A stretch of 64,000 bases of DNA. Source: Selaginella moellendorffii (lineage: Eukaryota; Streptophyta; Lycopodiopsida; Selaginellales; Selaginellaceae). Positions within the stretch are counted from its first letter, which is position 1. Each line of letters starts with the position of its first letter. The translations under genes were made by a program, and so were the position numbers. This document shows, one piece after another, positions 34,501-45,426 of the stretch. The stretch covers positions 210,909-274,908 of the forward strand of contig NW_003314399.1 in assembly GCF_000143415.4 (NCBI RefSeq), in the 5' to 3' direction. The notes under the pieces were generated by a model that saw only the letters and a program-made list of their open reading frames with translations, ran no database searches and was not told the origin of the DNA.

Positions 34501-37500
34501 GAAGCGCATTATTGCTTCTTGCTTTAAACTTACATCCGCTAAGGTAAAAGTTTTTAGAGTTTGCACATTTATTGATGGTGTATACAGGTCAATGAGGCTG
34601 GAGAACGATTTCTTAGTTCTGTAGTGGAAAGCTTGCTGCTCTATTATCCACTTCAACAATACAGGTGACTTGGCTTAGATCGACAAATTGAATTGGACGC
34701 CTCGTTTTCTTTTGCAGATCTTGCTCGGGATATCCTGGTCACGATGGCATAGAGTCATGGATAAGCACTAAAGAACCCTCTTTATCACTTGTATCACCTA
34801 TGTGGCATCTTCCTAGTGAAGAAGAAGTAGCTTTTGCTGAAGAAGTAATCCAATTGCACCTTCGAAATGCATTATTGGATCTTCGAAGTCTCTGTGAAAT
34901 GAACTCCGGTACGTTGTTTTACGTTTTTTTATAAGTTTTACTGATTTTATGTTGACAGTTCCAAACAAGGAAAAGCTACGGATACTATTGTTGCAAATTA
35001 ATGGGAGTCTAAAGGGTGCCAGATCGGCCTTGCCCGATTTTACAAATGAAAGCTCCAAGGGTTCACTCCGCATTGCTGGAAAAACTGGAGCATCTGTTGG
35101 CAACTCGAAGTTAAGGGAAGAAGCTGCCGACACCTTAATCAAGGCTTGCGAGTAAGATTCAAACTTTCGTCTAATTGTATACTTATGCACGAATCTGCTT
35201 TAGGTACTTGCTGAAAGCGAAAGCTGACGACACAGCACTGCTTATTTTGCTAGTTCAATCATTAGATCTCGTTGGAAACTACGGTACTGTAGTTTTTCCT
35301 GTTTTTTTTTTCTTATTTACTCATGTATAATTTTGTACAGGCTCACCAGAATATAACGAATGGTCTCACGGGAAGCATACTTGGAAGCTTGACTCTAAAA
35401 ACCTGGTTGAGCCGAGAGTCAATTTTATCACTGGAATTCATTCTGCGGGAAAGCGCAGGTTGGTCTCCATTGGCAACTATTTGCCATCACTAATTTCTTT
35501 TTTCTGTTCAGGCCATACTGGATGATGACTGAGATGGTCTATCTTCACAATACTTGGCGTGCATCACAGGCTGGCTATCGTCACTTTGAGCGCAATGAGG
35601 TGTGTCCTTACGTGGTAAAGGTTGCAACCGAACTCTTGAAGCTCTCTCTTCACAGCTACGATGAAGTTCGCGAGTAAGAGAACTACACTTTCGTACGACC
35701 ATATTTACTTGTGTGATTTGTTTAGTTTTGCGGGCGCGTCGCTGAAGAAGATGCTAAAACGGTATCCACCGCTTGTGAAGTCCTGCATGCCAACCTTGGC
35801 CTCAAGTTTGCAAGATGCCGATGCCATGGAGCACTCTGCGCTGGGTTCTTGCTCCATTCTTGCTTCTAGACCAGTATTGAGACATATTGCACAGGTTTGT
35901 GATTAAAGATCTGGTATATTTAACTATTTGATGTTTAGGACTGGAAATCCTTGGCGATGTTCATACAAGCTGTCCTTGGAAGGTGACGTTCCAATTACTT
36001 TCAGTATTTGTTTCTGACGTTATTTGACATTTCCAGTTCTCGTCACAGTTCCGTCAAAGCTCAGACAGCTATTAGTGAGGTAGAGCTGCTTCGATCCATC
36101 TGCCATATCATACTGAGACCCCTTTTCAGCTTGCTATTGCTTTTAGTGTTCGTTTCGGTGGAGTTCCATTGAGCGGGCTTGATACGGAGGCTAATGACGC
36201 CTTACCAAATTATAGCCAGCTTTTGTCACTCGTTAAGGATTCGTCAGATGGGGACATTGGAGCCGTTCATTGGCGGTAATTTCAGGAAGTTATAATATAC
36301 TCTATCATCGAGTTAATATCATCTTATTTCTACAGCTACAAGCTTATGGCTCATGTGGGGATGCTATGCTTGGTGCTGCCGTTGGATGACACCGATCATG
36401 CGGCAGAAATCCTGGAAACCAGGAAGTTTTTAGCTGGTAAGTAGTAGCTACAAAGCAACGAGCGATACTCATTCTTTATATTACAGGAGAGTTCATCAAT
36501 GCTCTTGGAAGTGATTTACCATCACTCAGGCCTTTGTCCGTTATTGCTCTCTTGCTCTTATTGCGTTCGGGCCACTACAAGATAGACAGAAATGCTACCA
36601 ACTTTTCTCTGGAAGACGCTTTAACTCCAGTTTTCCAACAGCCATCATTTGCCTCTCGGATGGTGAAGAACTTATCTCTAGACCATCACTACAGTGAAGG
36701 CCAGGGGCGCTCTCGTGGTGCTAGAGTCCAGGCCGCAGATTTGAGCGTCATTGGCATGATGCCAGCTTTTGTCCGTCAATGGCCAACCACTCGAAACTGG
36801 GTAGTCATCAGCAAAGGCGAAGCATTTTCTCCAAAACTTGCCAAGCTTTTTAAACGACTGGTTCAGGAGTGCGGTTCTGGTGCTCTGGAAGCTCTTCGTG
36901 GTCCCTTGGAAGATGCAGTAAATGCTAGCGAAGAGAAGACTATGCAGTGCATGGCGGCTGAGATACTGGCCGGGCTTCTACATTCAGACGTCAGAGCTGT
37001 TGTGGAAGCATGGGGAATATGGCTCTCGGATCTGCTTCACAAGGCCCTCATGCAGGCAAATCCGGAATCTCTTGCAGAATGGGCTGCTTGTGTACGCTTT
37101 TCGTCCACTGGCAAAGGGAGGAAAGGTCTGAGGGCACCTCTTTTGCGTCAAGCTATGTTTGAAGGTCTGATGACGAGACAGTTGCCATCCACTGCGTCAT
37201 CGAACCTTGTTTCAAAGCGCCTGCAGTATCTACTTTCCGTAGTGATGGAGCTGAGACCGGAAGCAGCAACGGAGCAGGAAATTAACGTGCAACTGAACCT
37301 TCTCGTAGAGGTTATGGAGTACATGGCGAATCCTTCGTCGCAGGTAATATGATATCTTCTTTCTTCTATCTTTCCTAGCGGTCGGTTTTTTCTTACCAGG
37401 TACGGCAAAACGTTGGAAAGATTATGTGCGTGCTGTGCACAAATCTCCAAGACGCTCGCAGCTCGCCGTTGCTGAATGAAAAAGATGTGCCAGATTGGAA

Positions 37501-38768
37501 AACAAGCTTGTTGAATGGCACGGTAACAGCCACTGCGAAGATACAGAAGTCATTAGAGAATACAGAAGCCGCAGGTGATTTGAGCAGCAACACCGACGTC
37601 CAGGAAGCTGTAAAATACATGGAAACGGTAGGTGCTTCTTGTGCCGGTCATTCTCGGATAAAAAGTCGGTGTGTTCTTCTTTTCCAGGTTTTCCAATTTT
37701 TGATAGCGGCCATGGCATCGGGACGAGCTTCTTACCTTATGCCTGTACTCGTTGGAGCTTTGCCATCTGTCTTGGCTTTACAAGTAAGTGATTTGAGCTT
37801 TAACTTCATGTTCTAATGTTTCTTATCACAGGAAACGTCGCACAAAGACATGTCTTTCCTTGCAAAACTCGCGGTGTTCCTGTATAAATGGCAGCCATTT
37901 GGCAACGAATACAGAACCAAAGCCGTTGGAGCTATCGCCTCGGCTGCAAACGATAGCAATTGGCGCACACGCCTGTCAGCATTAACGTTCTCTCAGTCCT
38001 TTGCATACAGGTTGAACTCCTTTCTTGTATCACTTGTCCTCACAATTTTTCTTCTCTAGACATGCCTTTACTCTGGAAAAAGAAGAGGTCACTCGGTTGT
38101 GGAACTGCGTGCAGAACCTTTTGTCGGATTCACAACTAGAGGTATGCATGACCTGCCGGATCTGTTTTTTTTAACTTACGTTCTGATAAAGGTGAGGGAA
38201 ACGGCATCGACCACCCTTTCAGGCATGTTGAAGGGGCCCGTTAGTGATCTTCCTGTGGCCTTCCGTGAGGGCATTTTGAGTTCCTCTCAAAAGAATATGA
38301 AGTTGAAAAGCAACAGGTACTGTGGAGCTATGCCAAATGTTCTCTTATGTTCATGCGTCCTCTTCCAGGGGCAAAGCAAGCGATGACAAGATTGTCAAGC
38401 ACGGAATAGTGATGGGCTTGAGAGCATGCGTACTATCAGCACCATACGACATTCCCCGGTACTTGAAAAACTGACTTATTTTAAAAGTCCGTGTTTCGAA
38501 TTTTCTACATTACAGGTGGCTTCCGGATATAATTTTTGCTCTGGCCAAATTCACGCATGAGCCATCGCCTATATCAAACACTGTCAGAAAGACAATTGCG
38601 GAGTTTCGACGGACTCACGCTGACACCTGGGCGTATCAGAAGAACTATTTTTCAGAAGAGCAACTAGAGGTACTTGGAATTTTTTGCTGCGTCTTAATTT
38701 ATCTCACACTCAAAGCTTGTCCTCAGGTTCTTGCCGATTTATCATCCTCCACATCTTACTTCGCATGA
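31593..38768 (+). CDS. PA200: Proteasome activator PA200 / Blm10 (PSME4)
   Basis: Giant HEAT-repeat ring that caps the 20S proteasome and stimulates degradation of peptides and acetylated histones. The start MHLYNAWLPPPVVE and the segments LKWISLIN, HFKR, YYHPSNGGSW, ASEIWAEF and HADTWAYQKNYFSEEQLE match plant PA200. I could place 35 exons with GT-AG introns, in frame throughout: 31593-31753, 31811-31913, 31970-32082, 32158-32280, 32316-32438, 32492-32666, 32721-32837, 32893-32960, 33013-33114, 33169-33373, 33422-33685, 33739-33866, 33926-34052, 34118-34330, 34394-34543, 34588-34664, 34718-34908, 34959-35151, 35204-35283, 35341-35458, 35512-35673, 35726-35894, 35939-35982, 36037-36079, 36130-36275, 36336-36436, 36487-37343, 37400-37627, 37688-37783, 37832-38010, 38060-38141, 38192-38316, 38369-38458, 38516-38669, 38727-38768. 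The sum is 1,782 aa, close to the roughly 1,800 of seed-plant PA200. The C-terminus is ...STSYFA, where the family has Tyr-Tyr-Ala. The BURP gene follows after 196 bp. Confidence 0.96.
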
Positions 38769-38964
38769 AAAAATGCTCCGACAGACGGTTGATAACAAAC
38801 ACTATGTGTACATAAGTCTTTTGTCTTTTAACTATCAACTTGGTGAATTCCACCCACGAGCTAGACGCCACTTCACAGCTTTGGAAGCAGTGAAATGCTT
38901 CGCATATCCAAGTGCTCCTCGGTTCGTATATATTTGTCTGTAATCAAGACATTGTAAGGAAGCG

Positions 38965-39937
38965 ATGGGAGTCTTACAGCTGCTTCTTCTGTCCCTGTGC
39001 ACATTCTTCGTCCTTGGACGGGTTAAATCCTGAAGGGATATCAAAGAGAAATAACGAAGTTTTCTTTTCTTTTCTATTGATGCAGGCCACTGTGATGAGT
39101 TCTCACTACTGGGCCAACAAGATCAAAGACGGGAGCTTTGAATCTACCGATGCCGCTAGCTTCTGCTCGGATCTGCGACTCTTGTGCAAGGACGACGTCC
39201 CGATAGCCGACTCCTCCTTCGACTTATACGAGCCTCCATACGTTCTCGACATCTCCAGCAAGGGGCGCTTCTTCCCCGCCACTCTCCTCGTCGAAGGCAC
39301 CACGCTCGCCATGGCCAACCCCAGCTACGCCCCCGCTCCGGCGAGGCCATTCCTCCCATACTCGGTGTCTCAGCAGCTCAAGATCAACACGCAAAGCCTG
39401 CCCGAGCTCAAGAAGATGTTTGGAATCCGAGACGGCTCCAACATGGCAATCAACCTCCAAAAAGCCGCGACAACGTGCTCCGCCCCCGACCACACCTGCG
39501 TCTCCTCGATCATATCCATGCACGAATTGATCGTCTCCAAGCTGGGGACGGGCTCCGTGAGAATGCTCCAGACCATCCTCCCGCAAGGACTCGCGTCCAC
39601 CTTCAACGCCACCATCGCTCGAGTCGACAAGATCAGCAAAACAAGGCCCGAAACCGGCGACGAGGAGCCCAACGTCTCGTGCCATTCCACCATGTTTCCC
39701 TTCCAGCTCTACTCGTGCCACTCGCTCCCGAACACGCAGATCTTCACTGTCGGGTTTGATACCATTGACCACATTGACGGGAAGTCAGCCCTCGTTGACT
39801 ATGTGGCGGCGTGCCATGCCGATACCAGCACCTGGAATGCAAACTTTCCAGCGTTCAAGGAGTTGGGCATGCAGCCGGGCAAGGGCGCGGTTTGTCACTG
39901 GATTGGAGGGCTGGACATCGCTTGGGTTAGAGAATAA
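38965..39937 (+). CDS. BURP-domain secreted protein, PG1-beta-like
   Basis: Predicted cell-wall protein. Two exons, 38965-39021 and 39086-39937, give 302 aa. Exon 1 encodes just a signal peptide (MGVLQLLLLSLCTFFVLGR), as in many BURP genes; without it, the open frame of exon 2 runs upstream into meaningless sequence. SHYWANKI...FCSDLRLLC near the N-terminus recalls polygalacturonase-1 beta-subunit proteins. The BURP domain ends the protein, with four Cys-His pairs: CH-x10-CH, then about 30 residues to CHADTS, then 25 residues to CHWIGG. The second spacing is a little longer than usual. The stop codon sits inside an AATAAA hexamer (GAATAAATGG), also found at the equivalent place in the damaged duplicate downstream. 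Function in Selaginella is unknown to me. Confidence 0.9.
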
Positions 39938-40379
39938 ATGGATATCCAGCCTTAATACTTTTTCTTCTTTTCTTTTTGAAAGAAAAAGAAATAAGTATTC
40001 ATATAATGTATGTATTCTAAGATCCCACAAGATAATTAGTATTCTCAGAAGGTGTGGAACAGCTTAATGGGGGCATATATTCACAAACAATGTCCCTTAG
40101 GGACTGAAACATAGGCGAAGCTCTCAACTCTTAGGCCAAACTCTCATCTCTCCAGAACTCCCAATGCTAACGTAATGGAGGTTCTGCAGAGGCCCCCAAG
40201 CTCTGTGTTGTCGTTACGCTGATCGTGTGAAACGGTACTGTCAGCTCTTTAAAAGCACTCCCTCCCTGTTACAATTACAACAACTTGTTATAGATACTTG
40301 TTTGCACAGTCTCATGCTTCTTGTTGGGCACCACAAACAGAATATAGATAGATAGATAGATAGATAGACATAGGATTTT
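39938..40379. other. Intergenic, with a (TAGA)n microsatellite
   Basis: BURP 3' flank with no gene. A (TAGA)n run of about six units lies at 40344-40368, next to the left edge of the duplicated PA200-tail/BURP block. Confidence 0.6.
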
Positions 40380-41235
40380 CTTTGCCTAATTTATCTTACA
40401 TTCAAAGCTTGTCCTCAGGTTCTTGCCGATTTATCATCCTCCGCGTCTTACTGCGCATGAAGTCAGCTCGAACAGATACAAAGGTATCGTTGGTAACAAG
40501 TATTACACTGTGTGCTTAAGTTTTTTAAACTATCAACTTAGCTAGATCCAACCATTGGAAGGAAAATGCTCGCATATATACCAAATGCTCCATGTGCACA
40601 TTCTTCGTCCTTGGACGGGCAAAATTCGTTGTTTCTCTTTGATATTCCTTCAAGTTTTCTTTGTTTTCTGTTTACGCGGAGATGTCGAGAGCTCGTAGGT
40701 GAGGTCGGCTATCGAAGCGTCGTCCTTCGAGCAGAAGCTAGCGGCGTCGCTAGATTCAAAGCTCCCGTCCTTGATCTTGTTGGCCCAGTAGTGAGAAGTC
40801 CTACGCGCAAACGAGCTCAATAGCTCCAACATGTCCATCAACCTCGCCCCGCACCACATCTGCGTCTCCTCGATCAATCCATGCACGAATTGATCGTCTC
40901 CAAGCTGGGGACGAGCTCCGTGAGAGTGATCCAGACCATCCTCCCACAAGGACTCGCCTTCATCTTCAACGCCACCAGCGGTCGAGTCGACAAGATCTGC
41001 AAGAAAACGCCAGCCGGCGACGAGGAGCTCAACGTCCCATGCCATTCAATTATGCTTCTCTTCCAGCTCTACTCGTGCCACTGGCTCCCAAACACGCAGA
41101 TCTTCACCGCTGTTGACCACGTTGACGGTAAGTCAGCCCTAGTTGACTATGGGCATGCCGACCTGGAATGCAAACTTCCAGCATTGGATGAAGCCCGGAA
41201 AGGGTGCAGTCTGCTACTGGATTGGAGGACGTGAC
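40380..41235 (+). pseudogene. Rearranged duplicate of PA200 last exon plus BURP gene
   Basis: The block repeats 38695-39937 in the same order. It contains the PA200 last exon (40419-40460, still open but ending Tyr-Cys-Ala), degraded spacer, and a trace of the BURP signal-peptide exon (about 40590-40620). A segment of BURP exon 2 encoding SHYWANKIKDGSFES...DDASIAD is then inverted, reading on the minus strand at about 40798-40686. Plus-strand homology resumes at about 40850 (HELIVSKLGTSSVR...CHSIMLLFQLYSCH) to a stop near 41234. The middle of exon 2 is missing and the third Cys-His pair is lost. The original C-terminal CHWIGG is frameshifted. The inversion alone rules out a functional product. 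Confidence 0.85.
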
Positions 41236-42001
41236 ATTGTGTAGGCTGGAGAATAAAAGTAAAAAAAGTCCAAGATTGAGGACCCCTTCTCCACAAGTGG
41301 ACATTATACACTACAAGGGGTGTTATTGATGCGTCTTGCGAAAGAAGCAAAAATGAAAAGAAGAAAAAAGCCTGATTCCTGTTAGTGTGTGGATGTATTC
41401 TACTGAGATCATGTAGTGCCCACACTCCAATTCACATACTCTACCATAGCCAAAAAGTCTCTAAGAGTCCTTTATAATCCGAACTGGATTTCAAACATAT
41501 CCAATGGAGGAAGACCTTCCAACCACCATTAATTTATCAGCCAGCGCCACGGTGTAATGTGTAAGTGAACACTTCTCTGGAGAAATAGCTGCTAGGATTC
41601 AAAGCTCAGGAAGAGAACCTCTAACTGCAACGAATGAGTTTACTTTTATACTATTAGAAAATTTATAACTTACCATTTTGGATAGTAGTCTTGCAACATA
41701 CCTTTGCTCATCAAATCGTATATGCCAACGCTGAAAAGCTTTACATTAGTATTATACTGTCGATGCCAATTTCTATTCCCTTCATCCCACGTTTTTCATC
41801 CCCCATGTCTCATTTCAGCGAGAAAGTGAGCGTGTAATAACGTCATCCTGATGTCCCTCCATTTACAGTGAAAGAGATGGAGAAGTAACCTACTGTCCAT
41901 GATTTTTGAGGCCATGTGCAGCGTTATTTTATTATTACATGTTCTTGGTTAAAAAACAACCACATACGATCTTCATCGTCTTGGTTGCTTGGAATTCATC
42001 C
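41236..42001. other. Intergenic, 5' flank of the beta-glucosidase gene
   Basis: No ORF or repeat of note. The final 100 bp carries in-frame upstream ATGs for the beta-glucosidase, but the segment lacks signal-peptide character. Confidence 0.45.
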
Positions 42002-44138
42002 ATGATGGGTCTACAGCTCCCATCTGTGATCTTGTTGCTTCTTTGCATTTGCAGCAATGCATCTCATAACATGCAGGATGTTCTGAGCAGGGACAGCTTC
42101 CCAAAAGGATTTGTGTTTGGCGCTGCATCCTCTGCTTATCAGGTGATAAAGAAACTATCCCAGCGAGTGCGATTATTTCAAAGCTATTGCATTGTATTCC
42201 TCTGGCAGTATGAAGGTGCAGCTAGAGAAGATGGAAGACAACCCAGCATTTGGGATGTTTACGCGCATATCCCTGGTAAAATCTCGATGATCCCATAGCC
42301 ATAGCACTCAAGTCTGTGTGATTTATGCAGGCAAGATAGTGGATAAAAGCACAGCAGATGTTGCCAGCGATCAGTACCATCGCTACAAGGTGTGATTGCT
42401 TTAAATTCAATTTCCAAAGCCTAGTGCGAGCAATCAGTTCAACCTTGCAGGAAGACATTTCCTTGCTTCATAGCTTGAATGCAGATGCATACAGGCTCTC
42501 CATTGCTTGGTCTCGCATGTTTCCTGGTAATTTGTGTTCACACCGATGCCAAAAACTGGTATACATGTAAGCTTTGAATTAATCTTGCTTCATAGATGGC
42601 ACTCAGCACGTCAATCCAAAGGCAATCGCGCACTACAACGACGTTATCGATGCACTCCTTACCAAAGGTTACTCGTGTTTTAGAAGGCAGGCACCTTTTG
42701 ATTGGATTCATGAGACTGTAGGCTTGAAACCATATGTGACACTCTTCCACTGGGACGTTCCCTACGCGCTGGAAAAATCTTATGGAGGATTCTTGAGCCC
42801 CCAAATTGTGTAAGTTCTATGAGCCATGTACAGCAACGACGTGGAATTGACTTTGGAGTTTACGCGGAGGCATGTTTCAAAGCATTTGGCGACCGAGTCA
42901 AGGACTGGATCACACTCAACGAGCCCCACGCTTTCGCTTTCTATGGCTATGGTGTCGGTCTGCTTGCTCCCGGAAGATGCTCCCCGGAGATTGGAAACTG
43001 TACGGGCGGTGACTCGTCGACGGAGCCGTACGTTGTCACTCACCATTTGCTCCTCGCCCATGCAAAAGCAACAGAGATCTACACCAAACGTTACAAGGTC
43101 TGATAAGGAATTCTAATACAGAGGTTCACAAGTGAATTTGCAGGCTAGCCAGAAAGGCACAATTGGTATCACACTCGATTCAAAATGGCTGGAACCCGTG
43201 TCTAACTCCAAGAAAGACAAAGCTGCAGCAGAAAGAGCCATGGAATTCGAACTTGGATGGTAAAATCAACAGCTATATCAAGGTATTATCTTTTAACATT
43301 TTTACCTTTTAGTATGCTGCATCCTGTCACGTATGGAGAGTACCCACCAGCAATGACCTCCAAAGCAGGAAGCAGGCTGCCAAAGTTCACAGCCGAGCAG
43401 AAGAAATGGCTGAAGGGCTCGTGTGATTTCATTGGCATCAATCACTACTTCAGCGTCTACGTAAAAGACAAGCCAAATAACATTCGTGTTAAAGGAGACC
43501 TCCTCAGCTCGCCCCAAACAATCTACCAAAATGCTTACTACAAAGATGTTGACTATGCATTTCTAGGTGAGTATTAGTATGATTGATCGGTTAGTATCAA
43601 CAATTGATATCCCTTTTCAGATAGAAAGAATGGCAAGCTGATAGGGAGGAACGTCAATAGTTTCTTTGTTGTTCCTTTTGGGATCAGGAAGCTGATGAGC
43701 TACATCAAGGATAATTACCGTAATCCTGTTATATATATCACTGAAAATGGTACGTACTAGCAAAGATTTTTATTCTTCTCAAAAGAGCATAATTTGCATC
43801 GCAGGGATCAGTGATATTACAAATAGTTCAAATACTTTAGCACAGCAGCTGGATGATCAGACCAGGATCGACTATTTAAAAGCGTACTTAACAAACCTTG
43901 TAGGAGCAATACGGTAAGACTAATTGATAATTTGATATCCAGTTTCCAGAGTGATTATCGCAGGGATGGATGCCGTGTCCAAGCATACTTCGTGTGGAGT
44001 TTCCTTGACAATTGGGAATGGATATCGGGATTTACTGTGCGCATGGGAATTATTCACATTCAGTATGACAACAATCTAAAGCGCATTCCCAAAAAATCAG
44101 CCCACTGGTATGCTAAGTTCCTTAATAAGAAGCACTAA
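42002..44138 (+). CDS. Glycoside hydrolase family 1 beta-glucosidase (possibly frameshifted)
   Basis: Family GH1 hydrolase of beta-glucosides, predicted to be secreted or vacuolar: [20 protein letters not shown] is a signal peptide. Exons: 42002-42142, 42209-42275, 42331-42389, 42451-42526, 42596-42667, 42722-about 42809, about 42834-43097, 43144-43259, 43313-43566, 43621-43749, 43805-43913, 43964-44138. The 12-exon layout is typical of plant GH1. The catalytic acid/base lies in WITLNEP and the nucleophile in [30 protein letters not shown] and [12 protein letters not shown] are also standard. The exon 6/7 junction does not resolve: the canonical GTAAGT donor at 42810 with the CAG acceptor gives a 24-nt intron and the wrong frame, and only a donor 2 nt earlier restores the frame. 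GH1 identity is firm; functionality is uncertain. Confidence 0.82.
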
Positions 44139-44328
44139 TCACAAGGCTATCACAAGTACCCACGCCAGTACCTCCAAAAACGTGTATTATTACTAAGATC
44201 CAAAGCTTTCATGGAGGAAATAAAGGAGGTCTAGAGGGCACCAGAGACGTTTTAGACAGAATGGTAGTCAATTAGAAGTCAATACAGTCTTTGGACTGAT
44301 TTGGCATTTTGAGCTCTTGAGCTTCCCT

Positions 44329-45426
44329 TCACCGGATACAATTCCCTGGGAGCAAGAACTTGAAACGGTGGGCATTCCTAAGCAGGAATGCCGGCAGATG
44401 GATAGCAGAGAAGCTCCGGGGTACATCGCCCATCTTGTGGATGAGCTCCCTGTATGAATACTCCTCGGGCAGCATTCCATACAGGTCCCCACCCCGGCAC
44501 ACAATCCCCTGGATCCTTCTCTCCTCCAGAAACTCCGCCCGCCTGACCCGGTCGGCGTGGCTGTAGGACATCATCTTGAAGGCGATGTCCCGGGCCGTGC
44601 GGAGGCAAAAGCTACAGTGCCACCCCGACGTGGCCAGCATCGCGTCTGTCCATCGGTGGTGCCCATACTGCTTGTTCCAGCCGTAGACGTGCACGGATGC
44701 CCGCCAGCTCCCGGTGTCCACGAGGAAGTCGAACGAGTAGAGGAAGTTTTGGAGCTGCAAGTGAAGGATCGGTGGGGGTCCGTCGCAGCTCCGGAGGAGA
44801 TCTATGGTGTGGCCACTGTCAGTGTCGGACATGATCAAGAGGTCTCCCGGTTGGATCCCGGATTGTTGGATCAAGAGGTTCATGAAGCCCCGCTGCCGCG
44901 ACTCGTTGTCGAAGGGGTGGGGACTCCGGCCTTTTGGGACGGCGGAATAGCCGAGCTTGTGCTGGGCGAAGGCGAATCGGTCGCTCTTGTTGCGAGCGTC
45001 TCTGAAGAACAGAGGCTTTGAATTGCCAGTGAAAGAGCCGTCGGACTCGATCAGCAAGAACTTGGTCACGTACGGATCCAGCTCTCTCCACCTGATCTCC
45101 AGGAGATCGATCTCGTTGTTGAAGATCACGGCATCGAAGACGCGCCGGGGAGTTTGCTTGAGAGTCCATCCATGCAAGCCACAGAGCTCTTGCATTGACA
45201 GGTTTTGGGCGTAGTAGTGAGTGATCATGTTGAAAGGCTTGGGAGGAGTGTCCCATAACGGCCGGAGAAAGTACGTGACAGAGTGCCAGTTGGAGACAAC
45301 AACTAGAGAAACCAAAGTGCTCGATGCAACTATCAAACCTGCCAGTAGCAAAACTTTTGATCTCACCATGATCAACATGGTCTCCAGCAAGCTCGAGTGC
45401 TCTGGCTGATTCCCCGCTAAGGTCAT
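44329..45426 (-). CDS. Glycosyltransferase family 17 (GnT-III-like)
   Basis: Single-exon 365-aa type II membrane protein of family GT17, whose animal member adds the bisecting GlcNAc to N-glycans; plant activities are not established. A short cytosolic tail is followed by a membrane anchor at about 25-47 (VLLLAGLIVASSTLVSLVVV) and a Golgi-lumenal catalytic domain. Landmarks: VFDAVIFNNEIDLLEIRWREL, FLLIESDGSFTGNSKPL, LHLQLQNFLYSFDF, GWHCSFCLRT, and IQGIVCRGGDLYGMLPEEYSYRELI. The DxD-like site reads MSDTDSGHTIDLL; other plant members have three more residues here (MSDVDEIPS type), so a short deletion adjoins the metal-binding motif. The homologous start codon and first codons also occur as a duplicate near 20742. 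Confidence 0.92.
   Translation of the reverse strand: MTLAGNQPEHSSLLETMLIMVRSKVLLLAGLIVASSTLVSLVVVSNWHSVTYFLRPLWDTPPKPFNMITHYYAQNLSMQELCGLHGWTLKQTPRRVFDAVIFNNEIDLLEIRWRELDPYVTKFLLIESDGSFTGNSKPLFFRDARNKSDRFAFAQHKLGYSAVPKGRSPHPFDNESRQRGFMNLLIQQSGIQPGDLLIMSDTDSGHTIDLLRSCDGPPPILHLQLQNFLYSFDFLVDTGSWRASVHVYGWNKQYGHHRWTDAMLATSGWHCSFCLRTARDIAFKMMSYSHADRVRRAEFLEERRIQGIVCRGGDLYGMLPEEYSYRELIHKMGDVPRSFSAIHLPAFLLRNAHRFKFLLPGNCIR

Noticed and set aside
39224-39772. 182-codon minus-strand frame
   Set aside because: Antisense shadow of BURP exon 2; the same shadow in the duplicate (40650-41045) merely reflects the duplication, although its end does read the truly inverted BURP piece.
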